A program made the translations under genes and the position numbers. Positions 15,505 through 23,271 of a stretch of DNA of 45,824 bases are shown here, piece after piece; position 1 is the stretch's first letter; each line of letters opens with the position of its first letter. This DNA is from an uncultured Clostridia bacterium. Lineage in GTDB: Bacteria > Bacillota > Clostridia > Christensenellales > UBA1242. Below the pieces are notes generated by a model that saw only the letters and a program-made list of their open reading frames with translations, made no database searches and had not been told where the DNA came from. The stretch covers positions 74,150-119,973 of the forward strand of contig CALWEJ010000003.1 in the NCBI GenBank assembly GCA_944377165.1, read 5' to 3'.

Positions 15505-17010
15505 ATGAATAAATTAGCAGTGTTTGAATTGGGAGTAAATGACGTACGTTTAACTATTTTTAATCACACGAGTAATGGATATTTTACTATTGATTCGCAG
15601 ATTATAGAGCCGGTTAAATTGACGCAAGATATGGAACGCGACGGATACATTAAACCTGCGCGTATTCAGGAAACTATTTCTATTTTAAAAAATTTCAGAA
15701 AAATTGTTGATTCAGCGAAGATAGAGAATATGATTTGTTATGCTAGTCCTATTATTGCGACTGCGCGTAATCAAATTGCTTTCTTAGATGAAGTGTATAA
15801 AACCGTTTCACTCTATTTCAAGGTTTTAACAAGCGAAGAACAAATATCAGCATTGCATAGTGCAGTAATGTATTCGTTTGCTATGACACGTGGAGTGATA
15901 ATTCAAGTTGGCGATTATTCTACAGAGATTATACGTTTTAATAGACGTGTAATAGTAAATAGTATTTCACTACCTATAGGCGCGTTCAACTTGATTGATA
16001 AAATTCATAATGGTAGTTTAGCTGATAGAATGGATAAAGCTGTTGAGATTATGACTAAGGAATTAAAGAAATTAGATTGGTTATACGACCTTGACGAAGA
16101 ATCAGAATTTATCGGCATAGGTGAAGTGTTTAATTCATTAGGAAAATTATCTAGAAAATCTTCACACTATCCTTTAGATGTGGCACACAATTATGAGATA
16201 ACGCAAGAAAGTTTCCAAAATGTTTATAACCTTATTCGTGGTCTTGATTTAGATAAGGCAAAGAAATTAAAAGGAATTTCAGAAAAGCGCGCGGATGTTA
16301 TTGCTATTGGACTTGCTATTATTAAGAGTGCGTATAATGAGTTCGTTCGCGGTGGAGTTAAGTTATCTACTAACGGAGAGATGTACGGTATTGTTGCTAA
16401 AAACTTACTTGGACAAACAGGCGAAAAACCATTACTAGATATACTAGGTTATTCGCTTAGTTCGATAAATGAATTTTATCCAACGACGGCTAACGCGGAC
16501 AGCAATTATGCCTTAGCAGTAATTTTATATAAGCAATTAAAAGTCTTGCACAAACTTACTCGTCCATATGTTAAAGTGTTAAGAATTGCAGCAAGTTTAT
16601 GTATGGCAGGAAAGCGAATTTCGTTTGAAAATTATCAAAAAAATAACTTTGCAGTTATTTTGCACAGCCCTATATATGGCGCGTCACATAAAGATATAGT
16701 TTTGGCAGCATTCGTTGCGGCAAGTCAAAATATCGATGATTTCTCGCTCAGCGATTGGGTGCGATATAAGGACTTAGTTTCAGACGAAGATTTAGATGCA
16801 GTTAGGAAATTAGCGGTTATTATAAAAATGGCTACAATGTTCAATATAACGAATTCAAATAGTGTTAAAGACATTGCTTGCGATGTTTTAGGTGACACGG
16901 TAATATTAAAAACAGAAGTTGAAAGAGATGCGACGTTAGAGATAAGTCAAGCTATGTCAGTTGCAGGCGACTTCAAGAAAGTTTATGGCAAAAATCTTCA
17001 AATTCTATAA
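15505..17010 (+). CDS. Degenerate Ppx/GppA (exopolyphosphatase/pppGpp phosphatase) family protein
   Basis: A 501-residue protein with the length and domain order of Ppx/GppA: two actin-like (ASKHA) lobes followed by an HD-type C-terminal domain. The first phosphate-binding loop, usually DLGSNS, reads ELGVND (residues ~8-13). The second, usually DIGGGSTE, reads QVGDYSTE (~134-141). The segment TSEEQIS keeps part of the SGxEEA motif with the catalytic Glu. In the HD domain the usual LLHDIG reads SLCMAG. Both catalytic sites are therefore altered, and a non-enzymatic sensor or scaffold role is likely. The family normally handles polyphosphate or pppGpp; ligand binding here is unproven. It is followed 15 nt later by the MreB-like gene in the same operon. 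Confidence 0.8.
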   Translation: MNKLAVFELGVNDVRLTIFNHTSNGYFTIDSQIIEPVKLTQDMERDGYIKPARIQETISILKNFRKIVDSAKIENMICYASPIIATARNQIAFLDEVYKTVSLYFKVLTSEEQISALHSAVMYSFAMTRGVIIQVGDYSTEIIRFNRRVIVNSISLPIGAFNLIDKIHNGSLADRMDKAVEIMTKELKKLDWLYDLDEESEFIGIGEVFNSLGKLSRKSSHYPLDVAHNYEITQESFQNVYNLIRGLDLDKAKKLKGISEKRADVIAIGLAIIKSAYNEFVRGGVKLSTNGEMYGIVAKNLLGQTGEKPLLDILGYSLSSINEFYPTTANADSNYALAVILYKQLKVLHKLTRPYVKVLRIAASLCMAGKRISFENYQKNNFAVILHSPIYGASHKDIVLAAFVAASQNIDDFSLSDWVRYKDLVSDEDLDAVRKLAVIIKMATMFNITNSNSVKDIACDVLGDTVILKTEVERDATLEISQAMSVAGDFKKVYGKNLQIL

Positions 17011-17025
17011 TTAGGGGGGGTAATT

Positions 17026-18018
17026 ATGTTTAGTATAGATCTTGCGATAAAATTCGGCAGTGATGAGATTATAATCTATCGTAAAGGTATGGGAATTATC
17101 GCCAAAGAACCGGCATATCTTGCGTTAACTAAGAGCGATAAACCAAAGGTAAAAGCTTATGGACTTAAAGCAAAGAAATTGTTTGAGTCCGAGGCAAATC
17201 AAGTCACAGTCTATCGACCTATACAATGTAGCGAAGTCGTCGATGAAAAAATGGCGGTCGAATTAATATCTAACATATTGAAAAATGTGATTTTAGATAA
17301 ATTCACCTTAACCAGAATAAATGCAATTGTTGCAGTACCTTGCGCTTTGAACGAAGGTCAATTATTGAGCTTAAAACGCGTATTGCAAATGTCGGGTATT
17401 AGTAAAATCACGTTCGTTCAAAATAGTGTATGCGCACGTACAAATTTAGATATTGATAGCCATTCACATATAATGGTTGTTGATATTGGGGCATACATCA
17501 CGGATATTTCTGTATTGAATGAATACAATTTTTCATTTGGCAGAATGTATTTTATTGGTGGCAATGATATGGATAAAAGTATAACGACTTTCATTGCTGA
17601 TAACCATAATCTTGAAGTTGATGACCAGACGAGTAAGCGCGTTAAAAATGAGATTGCTTCACTGTATGAACGTGACCAATACCGTGCTGAATATTTAGGC
17701 TTGGACGACAATAAAAAGATTGTAAAACACGAGATTACGGCGAACGAAATTAGAGTTGCTATTGTAAATATTTATGACCTTATATTTAGCAAAATTGAGG
17801 AGATTATTAAACTTTTACCAAAAGACGTTATGGCAGATATTTATAACAATGGTGTAATGTTTATTGGTGGCGCAAGTTCTATCGCAGGGTTATACGAATA
17901 CGCTAAGAAGAAACTAGACCTACCTGTAATTGTCCCTGAAAATCCGTCTGATTCTGTGATATTAGGCGCAGGGAAATTGTTAAATTCAGATGTTGATTAT
18001 CTAAAGATAAAGTTATAG
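17026..18018 (+). CDS. Divergent MreB/Mbl-like actin homologue
   Basis: A 330-residue bacterial actin-fold protein aligned over its whole length with MreB/Mbl. FSIDLAIKFGSDEIIIYRKG...EPAYLAL matches the MreB N-terminus; VVDIGAYITDISVL matches phosphate loop 2; GGNDMDKSI matches the GGDxMD segment; IGGASSIAGL matches the adenosine loop. Phosphate loop 1 (DLGTANT in MreB) and the Gly-rich part of loop 2 (DIGGGTT) are altered, and the EPxAAA motif is replaced by NSVCART. ATP-driven polymerisation may be weakened or changed. Its position before minD matches mreB in Bacillus, but mreC and mreD are missing. A strong AGGGGGG ribosome binding site precedes the ATG. Confidence 0.8.
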   Translation: MFSIDLAIKFGSDEIIIYRKGMGIIAKEPAYLALTKSDKPKVKAYGLKAKKLFESEANQVTVYRPIQCSEVVDEKMAVELISNILKNVILDKFTLTRINAIVAVPCALNEGQLLSLKRVLQMSGISKITFVQNSVCARTNLDIDSHSHIMVVDIGAYITDISVLNEYNFSFGRMYFIGGNDMDKSITTFIADNHNLEVDDQTSKRVKNEIASLYERDQYRAEYLGLDDNKKIVKHEITANEIRVAIVNIYDLIFSKIEEIIKLLPKDVMADIYNNGVMFIGGASSIAGLYEYAKKKLDLPVIVPENPSDSVILGAGKLLNSDVDYLKIKL

Positions 18019-18072
18019 TTAAATATAAATATATAACTTAGACTTCAAAATTTTATTAAAATTAGAAAAATT

Positions 18073-18104
18073 AAACGCGAATTTAGTACAATTTGCGTTT
18101 TTTT
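18073..18104 (+). terminator. Terminator after the MreB-like gene
   Basis: AAACGCGAA and TTTGCGTTT pair (one G-T) and run into seven T. It separates the actin-fold operon from minD. Confidence 0.75.
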
Positions 18105-18208
18105 AATAAAATTTTGAAATTTGTCTAATATTAGCGAATATGAAATAAATTTCAATTTATTCAATGTGTTTTGATAATTGCGTGATAAAATTGCCATAGG
18201 AGGAATTT

Positions 18209-19000
18209 ATGGCAAGAGTAATTGTAGTCACTTCAGGTAAAGGTGGGGTAGGCAAAACAACTGTCACTGCCAATTTGGGTATGCACCTTGCTAGTAAAAA
18301 TTATAGAGTTTGTTTAGTCGATATGGACATAGGACTTAATAATTTGGACGTTGTAATGAATATGGAAGATAGGGTGGTCTATACGATGCTTGACGTCATT
18401 GAAGGTAAAGTCCGTTTACGTGAATCACTCGTTCAAGATGACTGCTACCCATTGTTATATATGCTTAGCAGTGGTGGACTAAATCAAAATCTCACTATAT
18501 CTTTAGCACAAATAAAACTTATTATCACAGAATTGGGCAGAATGTTTGATTTCGTGCTTATTGACTGCCCTGCTGGGATTGATGCTGGATTTAAGCGCGC
18601 AGTTAGTTGTGCAGATGAAGCACTTGTCGTCACTACACCGCATTTATCTAGTTTACGCGACGCAGATAAAGTAATAACTATTTTGACAAGTTATGGAATA
18701 TCTAATAAACGTTTTGTGATAAACAGAGCACGCGGAGATTTGATTAAAGACAAATTAATGTTTGACGTCTATGATATAGGTAAATCGCTAGCGATAGATT
18801 TCGGCGGAGTTATTCCTGAAGACGATAATGTAATAACTAATTCTAGTGAAAATATAAAGAATAATAAGATAGCGCTAAATCGTGCTTTTGAGATACTCAC
18901 TAACAATATTATAACAGGCGAAAAGAAACTATTTGATTGTACATACAAATATAGGGGATTCTTAGGTTCTATCAAGAAAATGATAAAAAGGAGTGTATAA
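18209..19000 (+). CDS. minD: Septum site-determining protein MinD
   Basis: A 263-residue deviant-Walker ATPase of the MinD/ParA family that places the division septum by membrane-bound oscillation or polar gradient. The deviant Walker A is SGKGGVGKTT (residues ~9-18); switch I is VDMDIGLNNLD; switch II is IDCPAGID. The C-terminus GFLGSIKKMIKRSV is a basic amphipathic helix typical of the MinD membrane-targeting sequence. A good AGGAGG site precedes the ATG. minE follows after a single base. No minC lies upstream, unlike in Bacillus. Confidence 0.95.
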   Translation: MARVIVVTSGKGGVGKTTVTANLGMHLASKNYRVCLVDMDIGLNNLDVVMNMEDRVVYTMLDVIEGKVRLRESLVQDDCYPLLYMLSSGGLNQNLTISLAQIKLIITELGRMFDFVLIDCPAGIDAGFKRAVSCADEALVVTTPHLSSLRDADKVITILTSYGISNKRFVINRARGDLIKDKLMFDVYDIGKSLAIDFGGVIPEDDNVITNSSENIKNNKIALNRAFEILTNNIITGEKKLFDCTYKYRGFLGSIKKMIKRSV

Positions 19001-19001
19001 A

Positions 19002-19229
19002 ATGGATTTAAAGAAACGTCTAAATTCAATAATTGAAAAAGATAAAGAGCATAATCCTAAGTATTTAATTAATGTTATCAAGTCCGATTTTTTCTATCTT
19101 ATTAGTAATTATTTTGAAGTAAATTTTGACGATATTGTAATAGATATTGGATTGAAAGACAGTAAATATGCTATAACCATATCTTGCTTAGGGGATAGAA
19201 TGAAATTAATGCGAACCCTTCCAGATTAG
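19002..19229 (+). CDS. minE: Cell division topological specificity factor MinE, short form
   Basis: A 75-residue MinE. The contact helix (KKRLNSIIEKDK) that binds MinD and triggers its ATPase, and the beta/alpha dimerisation core (YLINVIKSDFFYLISNYFEVNFDDI) align with E. coli MinE from about residue 16 onward. The ~15-residue N-terminal membrane-targeting segment of typical MinE is missing. The start is the ATG at 19002, supported by AAAAGGAG; the frame opens three codons earlier inside minD, without support. It lies 1 nt after the minD stop, so the two are cotranslated. Confidence 0.85.
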   Translation: MDLKKRLNSIIEKDKEHNPKYLINVIKSDFFYLISNYFEVNFDDIVIDIGLKDSKYAITISCLGDRMKLMRTLPD

Positions 19230-19283
19230 TTATTTTATATATTAATACGTACTAAAATTATGTTTAGATTAATATTTTAATAT

Positions 19284-20078
19284 ATGAAAAAATTAAAAAT
19301 TAGTCCAAGCATTGTAATTTTAGTGATTTTTTGCGCGATTTTTAATAAATTTTTACTTTTTTTGAATTATTTTGTCGCTTTAGCTATTCACGAACTTGCT
19401 CATTTCTATATTGCCTCAAAGCGCGGTTATTGTATGAAAGAGTTTAAAATCGACCTTTTTGGTTGTTCTATGGAATTGGACGGAAATGTTGACGATAGAG
19501 ATAGCTTTGCCGTGAATATCGCAGGGCCGTGCATAAATTTGTTTTTATGCCTAGTGTGTTTAGCATTGTATTATTTATTTCCGACTTCATATATTTATCT
19601 TAATTTATTTTGTATTAGTAATCTAATATTAGCACTTTTCAATCTACTACCAATCTATCCGCTTGACGGTGGAAAAATTGTTAGCGGTATAATAAAAAAC
19701 AGAAAAGTTTATAAAATAGTTGATATTTCAATTCGTGTAATATTTTCGTTAATTTTCTTAACACTTTTTATAATTTCTTTATATTCAGGACCTAATTATT
19801 TTTATCTCATAATGATTATATTTTTCGTTTGCGCAAATAACAAGAGAGCACCAACTTTTTCTATTTTTAAATCAAAAAAACCGCACACGTTTGAAAAAGT
19901 GCGGTTAATAAAAATTGATGATTTTGATAACTTGTACGGCGCCATTAAAAATATTAAGAAAAATGTATATACAATATTTTACTATTCAAATAATCAACAA
20001 TATATTGACGAAGATAGGCTAATTCAAATCGCATTAAAATATCCGTTAACAACAAAAATTAAGGATTTAAAATTTTAG
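19284..20078 (+). CDS. spoIVFB: Site-2 protease (M50) of the SpoIVFB type
   Basis: A 264-residue intramembrane zinc metalloprotease. The HExxH motif (HELAH, about residues 37-41) sits in an early hydrophobic segment. The second zinc-ligand motif NLLPIYPLDGGK (about 121-132) is intact and is that of SpoIVFB and relatives. The soluble C-terminal ~70 residues take the place of the SpoIVFB CBS domain but are not clearly CBS-like. Its place between minD/minE and rplU matches spoIVFB in Bacillus, where it releases sigma-K in the mother cell; spoIVFA is absent. Orthology is likely from fold plus position, but sporulation is not proven. It overlaps the convergent HA-sigma gene by 4 nt at the stop codons. 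Confidence 0.8.
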   Translation: MKKLKISPSIVILVIFCAIFNKFLLFLNYFVALAIHELAHFYIASKRGYCMKEFKIDLFGCSMELDGNVDDRDSFAVNIAGPCINLFLCLVCLALYYLFPTSYIYLNLFCISNLILALFNLLPIYPLDGGKIVSGIIKNRKVYKIVDISIRVIFSLIFLTLFIISLYSGPNYFYLIMIIFFVCANNKRAPTFSIFKSKKPHTFEKVRLIKIDDFDNLYGAIKNIKKNVYTIFYYSNNQQYIDEDRLIQIALKYPLTTKIKDLKF

Positions 20079-21946
20079 ATATTCCATTCGTTTTCATCGA
20101 GATTAGATTTTAACTTATCTATAATGCGGATAATTGCTTTCTTGACTTTTACTTCACTAACATTGTATTTTTGAGATAGTTCAGCGATAGATAATTTCTT
20201 TGTCTGTAAACCAAAATATCTACAAATTAGTTTAAATTCGCTTTTTGTTAACAAACTTTCTAATTTGCTAATAAGTTCATTGTTGAAAGTCTTATTAATT
20301 GTTAAAACATCTGGATTTTCTTCTTCATTAGCTTTTAGGTGTGATTCAATCGTTAATCCTTCATTATTTGAAATAGTACTATAAATCGAAATTTCTTTTG
20401 GGGGAAGTTTATTATAAAATTTGATTTTAAAATTCTTCAAGCAAGCATATACATAAGCATCAATAGGGCGGGTTTTATCAAACTTATACGGCAAAAGGTC
20501 GAGTATTTTCATTAATTGTTCGCTAAGATATAATCTTAAATCAGTCCAATCAACTAGACTATCTTCTTTTTTCGCAATGAAATCTACGAGATAATATAAT
20601 TTGGAACATAGAACTTTACGTGCCAGCATATCGCCTTGATTAATTCGCGATAAAAGTAAACTTGAAGAGTCAGTTGTTGAATAATTATCACTAGCGAAGT
20701 ATGTAGGGTGAGTATCAAACACAAAACCTATATCAATTAGTGATTTTTTCTGCGAATTTGAAATTTTAATATATCCCATACGTATGCACTTAGTATAAAA
20801 TCCTACTTCGTAATTATTTATTATTAAATCGTGATTAATTATTAGATTATTTTCAAATTTTTCAATCTTTTTAAGAGTGTCAATGAATTCGTTAAAGTCA
20901 AAATCCTTTATTTTACTAGGTATTGTTTTGTTCCATATAAAGCCTAAGTCATTTAGCATTTTAATTTGTTTATCACTTAGTTTAATAAGACCGCTTCTAA
21001 CCGAACCAAGTCGCTTACCTAAAGGATATCCGTTAATAACATACGAGATTTTAATATCTAAGTTGCCAAACACTTTATAATAAATTTTGAGATGATTATA
21101 AAATAGTTTAAATTTGTAATCATTTACATTCCAAATGAAGCCTAAATCATCTAGCGATTTAATTTGTTCGCTATTGAGTTTAATTGATCCACTTCTAAGT
21201 GAATGAATTTTTCTACCTAAAGGGTATCCATTTATTGTATATGATTGATTAACATTGAGATGACCATACGTTTTGTAAAAAAGTTTTAAATTTTCATAAA
21301 ATTTTTCAAAATCAAAAGTTTTTGCGTCCCAAATGAATCCTAAATCATTTAGCATTTTAATTTGTTCGTCATTAAGTTTAATATTACCATTTCTAATCGA
21401 ATTAAGTCGCATACCCAAAGGATATCCATTAATCACAAACGAGATTTTAATATCTAAGTTGCCAAATTCTTCATAATAACCTTTAAGATAATTATAAAAT
21501 AGTTTGAATTTGTAATCATTTACATTCCAAATGAAACCTAAACCAACTAGCATTTTAATTTGTTCGCTATTGAGTTTAATTGATCCACTTCTAAGTGAAT
21601 GAATTTTTCTACCTAAAGGGTATCCATTTATTGTATATGATAGATTTACATTAAGATGACCAAACGTTTTATAAAAAAGTTTTAAATTTTCATAAAATTT
21701 TTCAAAATCAAAAGTCTTTGCGTCCCAAATAAATCCTAAATCATTTAGCATTTTAATTTGTTCATCGTTAAGTTTGACTTTTCCTCTTCTAACCAAACTA
21801 ATCTTTAACCCTAGCGGGTATCCGTTAATGACGTAATCTTGTTTAACATTAAGATGACCGAATTTTTTATAAAAGCCTTTAAGATGATCAAAAAATTTTT
21901 TAAAATCAAATCGTCTTTTTTGTGCTTTAACAACTAGATTATCCAT
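20075..21946 (-). CDS. Six helicase-associated (HA) repeats fused to a sigma-70-like C-terminal region
   Basis: A 623-residue protein with two parts. Residues ~13-413 are six tandem units of ~66 residues (13-78, 79-144, 145-210, 211-276, 277-348, 349-413). Each follows F-x-F...FYK-x-FG-x-L-x(5-8)-INGYPLG...R-x-G-x-(I/V)-KL...QIK-x-L-x-x-LGF-(I/V)-W, the pattern of the Helicase Associated domain, which here has no helicase attached. Residues ~420-623 resemble a sigma-70 factor. LLSRINQGDMLARKVLCSKL and the DWTDLR...FDKTRPIDAYVYACLKN stretch match region 2. LTKSEFKLICRYFGL...SIAELSQKYNVSEVKVKKAI matches region 4 with its helix-turn-helix. The start at 21946 is chosen because it has AAAGGAAAT before it, and because the promoter at 21969-21996 overlaps codons of the longer frame (to 21988). 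It is inserted, reversed, in the otherwise conserved spoIVFB-rplU neighbourhood. DNA binding and transcription control are inferred. Confidence 0.8.
   Translation of the reverse strand: MDNLVVKAQKRRFDFKKFFDHLKGFYKKFGHLNVKQDYVINGYPLGLKISLVRRGKVKLNDEQIKMLNDLGFIWDAKTFDFEKFYENLKLFYKTFGHLNVNLSYTINGYPLGRKIHSLRSGSIKLNSEQIKMLVGLGFIWNVNDYKFKLFYNYLKGYYEEFGNLDIKISFVINGYPLGMRLNSIRNGNIKLNDEQIKMLNDLGFIWDAKTFDFEKFYENLKLFYKTYGHLNVNQSYTINGYPLGRKIHSLRSGSIKLNSEQIKSLDDLGFIWNVNDYKFKLFYNHLKIYYKVFGNLDIKISYVINGYPLGKRLGSVRSGLIKLSDKQIKMLNDLGFIWNKTIPSKIKDFDFNEFIDTLKKIEKFENNLIINHDLIINNYEVGFYTKCIRMGYIKISNSQKKSLIDIGFVFDTHPTYFASDNYSTTDSSSLLLSRINQGDMLARKVLCSKLYYLVDFIAKKEDSLVDWTDLRLYLSEQLMKILDLLPYKFDKTRPIDAYVYACLKNFKIKFYNKLPPKEISIYSTISNNEGLTIESHLKANEEENPDVLTINKTFNNELISKLESLLTKSEFKLICRYFGLQTKKLSIAELSQKYNVSEVKVKKAIIRIIDKLKSNLDENEWNI
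20921..21316 (-). repeat. Internal 396-bp tandem unit B of the HA-sigma gene
   Basis: Encodes HA units 4 and 5. It is aligned in register with the unit at 21317-21712 at a period of exactly 396 bp, and long stretches are identical or nearly so in DNA. Confidence 0.85.
21317..21712 (-). repeat. Internal 396-bp tandem unit A of the HA-sigma gene
   Basis: Encodes HA units 2 and 3. Near-identity to the adjoining unit shows that pairs of HA domains, not single ones, were duplicated, and recently. Confidence 0.85.
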
Positions 21947-21968
21947 CACATTTCCTTTTATATGGTAT

Positions 21969-21996
21969 ATTTTATCAAGAAAAGACATTTTGTCAA
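21969..21996 (-). promoter_or_regulatory. Promoter of the HA-sigma gene
   Basis: On the minus strand TTGACA (21991-21996), 16-bp spacer, TAAAAT (21969-21974). It lies across the first codons of the longest open frame, so it decides in favour of the ATG at 21946. Confidence 0.7.
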
Positions 21997-22104
21997 TAGG
22001 GAGATAAAAAAGATTGAATACTTATAGATTATGAAATTGAGAAGTTTGCAGTATTTATTTGATTATTTATAAAAATTTTCAAGATGAAGTAATTGAATAA
22101 AATA

Positions 22105-22162
22105 AATCGGTTAATAGAACGAGCCCCGCACCGAGATATCTTAGAAAGAGCATTAATCGATT
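22105..22162. other. GC-rich stem-loop in the HA-sigma / rplU intergenic region
   Basis: AATCGGTTAAT (22105-22115) pairs over 11 bp (one G-T) with ATTAATCGATT (22152-22162), enclosing 36 nt that are much richer in G+C than the surroundings (GAGCCCCGCACCGAG). On the minus strand the stem is followed by a T-rich stretch and preceded by a lone TATAAT (22181-22186), so it could be a ~70-nt RNA. It lies outside both the rplU leader and the HA-sigma transcript. Function unknown. Confidence 0.4.
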
Positions 22163-22206
22163 GAAAGATAAGATATGTTAATTATAAAATAATTTTCTTT
22201 TTATAG

Positions 22207-22235
22207 TTGACAAAGTTTATTCTCTATGCTAAAAT
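22207..22235 (+). promoter_or_regulatory. Promoter of the rplU-prp-rpmA operon
   Basis: TTGACA (22207-22212), 17-bp spacer, TAAAAT (22230-22235). The start is near 22242. Confidence 0.85.
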
Positions 22236-22241
22236 ATGCAA

Positions 22242-22334
22242 GTAGTACCACATTGAAAAGGTGTAATTTTGCTATTTAAAGTAATTTAAATAGTGAAAAC
22301 CTTAAAAGTGAGTCTTTATAGGAGGTAAACTAGT
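22242..22334 (+). promoter_or_regulatory. Ribosomal protein L21 leader RNA
   Basis: The ~93-nt 5' leader of rplU can fold into nested helices. AAGGT pairs with ACCTT around an inner perfect hairpin CTATTTAAA/TTTAAATAG, just before the AGGAGG site. Its position and the CATTGAAAAGGTGTAA segment fit the L21 leader class of Firmicutes, thought to let ribosomal protein repress its own operon. Assigned on position and shape; not verified by covariance model. Confidence 0.6.
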
Positions 22335-22640
22335 ATGTACGCAATCGCAAATATTTCAGGCAAGCAATATAAGGTTGAAGTAGGCGCAACAATTTCTGTT
22401 GACAAATTAAGCGCAGAAGTTGGCGAGGAAGTGACATTTCCAGTTATGATGACTGTAGATGGCGCTAAGGTTAAGGCCGGTAGTCCTGTGATTAAAGATG
22501 TCGTTGTTAAAGCGAAAGTTGTTTCTCACGGTAAAGACAAGAAGATTACAGTCTTCAAGTATAAACCTAAGAAAAATGAGCGTTCTAAGCAAGGACACAG
22601 ACAGCCATACACTAAGATTTTAATCGAAAGTATAGGTTAG
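22335..22640 (+). CDS. rplU: 50S ribosomal protein L21
   Basis: A 101-residue ribosomal protein, full length. MYAIANISGKQYKVEVG at the N-terminus and the C-terminal KYKPKKNERSKQGHRQPYT are the family signatures, the latter being the 23S rRNA-binding basic tail. First gene of the conserved rplU-prp-rpmA operon, with an AGGAGG ribosome binding site. prp follows after 1 nt. Confidence 0.98.
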   Translation: MYAIANISGKQYKVEVGATISVDKLSAEVGEEVTFPVMMTVDGAKVKAGSPVIKDVVVKAKVVSHGKDKKITVFKYKPKKNERSKQGHRQPYTKILIESIG

Positions 22641-22641
22641 T

Positions 22642-22977
22642 ATGATTAATATAACTATTATTTGGTCGGGTAGCGACCTTATAACTATCGAGGCGACAGG
22701 ACATTCTGGGTATGCAGAGAGCGGGCACGACATAGTTTGCGCAGTAGTTTCAGCGCTTACGGGGAATATACTTAATGGCTTAAAGTTAATTAATGTAGAT
22801 TATAAGTCGAACATTGATGAGAATATTCCACATTTTAGTGTGACGGTGTCAAAAGATATTAGTTCAGCGAAAATGAAAGAAGCCCAAATTATTATGAAAT
22901 CCGCATATTTAGGATTGAAAGATGCTTTCGATAGTTTCCCAAAATATATTAAGATAAAGGAGAAGCACAATGATTAA
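22642..22977 (+). CDS. prp: Ribosomal-processing cysteine protease Prp
   Basis: A 111-residue Prp (formerly YsxB). The catalytic His and Cys lie in the conserved stretch [20 protein letters not shown] (residues ~21-40): His in GHSGY, Cys in DIVCA. Prp removes the N-terminal extension of L27 in Firmicutes. Here L27, encoded immediately downstream with an 8-nt overlap, does carry such an extension, so enzyme and substrate sit together as in Staphylococcus and Bacillus. Confidence 0.93.
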   Translation: MINITIIWSGSDLITIEATGHSGYAESGHDIVCAVVSALTGNILNGLKLINVDYKSNIDENIPHFSVTVSKDISSAKMKEAQIIMKSAYLGLKDAFDSFPKYIKIKEKHND

Positions 22978-23245
22978 TTTTCAATTATTTGCCCATAAGA
23001 AAGGTGGCGGTAGCACAAAAAATGGTCGTGATAGTGAATCTAAACGTCTTGGTGTGAAAGCTGGCGATGGACAATTCGTACACGCTGGTGCGATTATAGT
23101 ACGTCAAAGAGGTACAAAGGTGTACCCTTCTACAAACGTTGGTTGCGGTAAAGATTATACATTATTCGCACTCATCGATGGTATCGTTCGTTTCAAGAAA
23201 GACGGCCGTGGCAGAAAAATTGCTGTAGTAGAAGCAAAAATTTAG
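22970..23245 (+). CDS. rpmA: 50S ribosomal protein L27 (with cleavable N-terminal leader)
   Basis: A 91-residue L27. The leader MINFQLFA precedes [20 protein letters not shown], the normal start of mature L27, whose N-terminus reaches the peptidyl-transferase centre. FQLFA just before the junction corresponds to the Prp recognition site (QLFFA-like) of Firmicutes, so cleavage is expected between residues 8 and 9. The start overlaps the prp stop by 8 nt; AAGGAG lies inside prp. Confidence 0.97.
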   Translation: MINFQLFAHKKGGGSTKNGRDSESKRLGVKAGDGQFVHAGAIIVRQRGTKVYPSTNVGCGKDYTLFALIDGIVRFKKDGRGRKIAVVEAKI

Positions 23246-23271
23246 TTTTATTTACGATTAAACAAATGAAG

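Noticed and set aside
20075..21712. Helicase gene or remnant, because of the HA domains
   Set aside because: No Walker A, DEAD/DEAH box or other helicase motif appears in any frame; the C-terminus is sigma-like.
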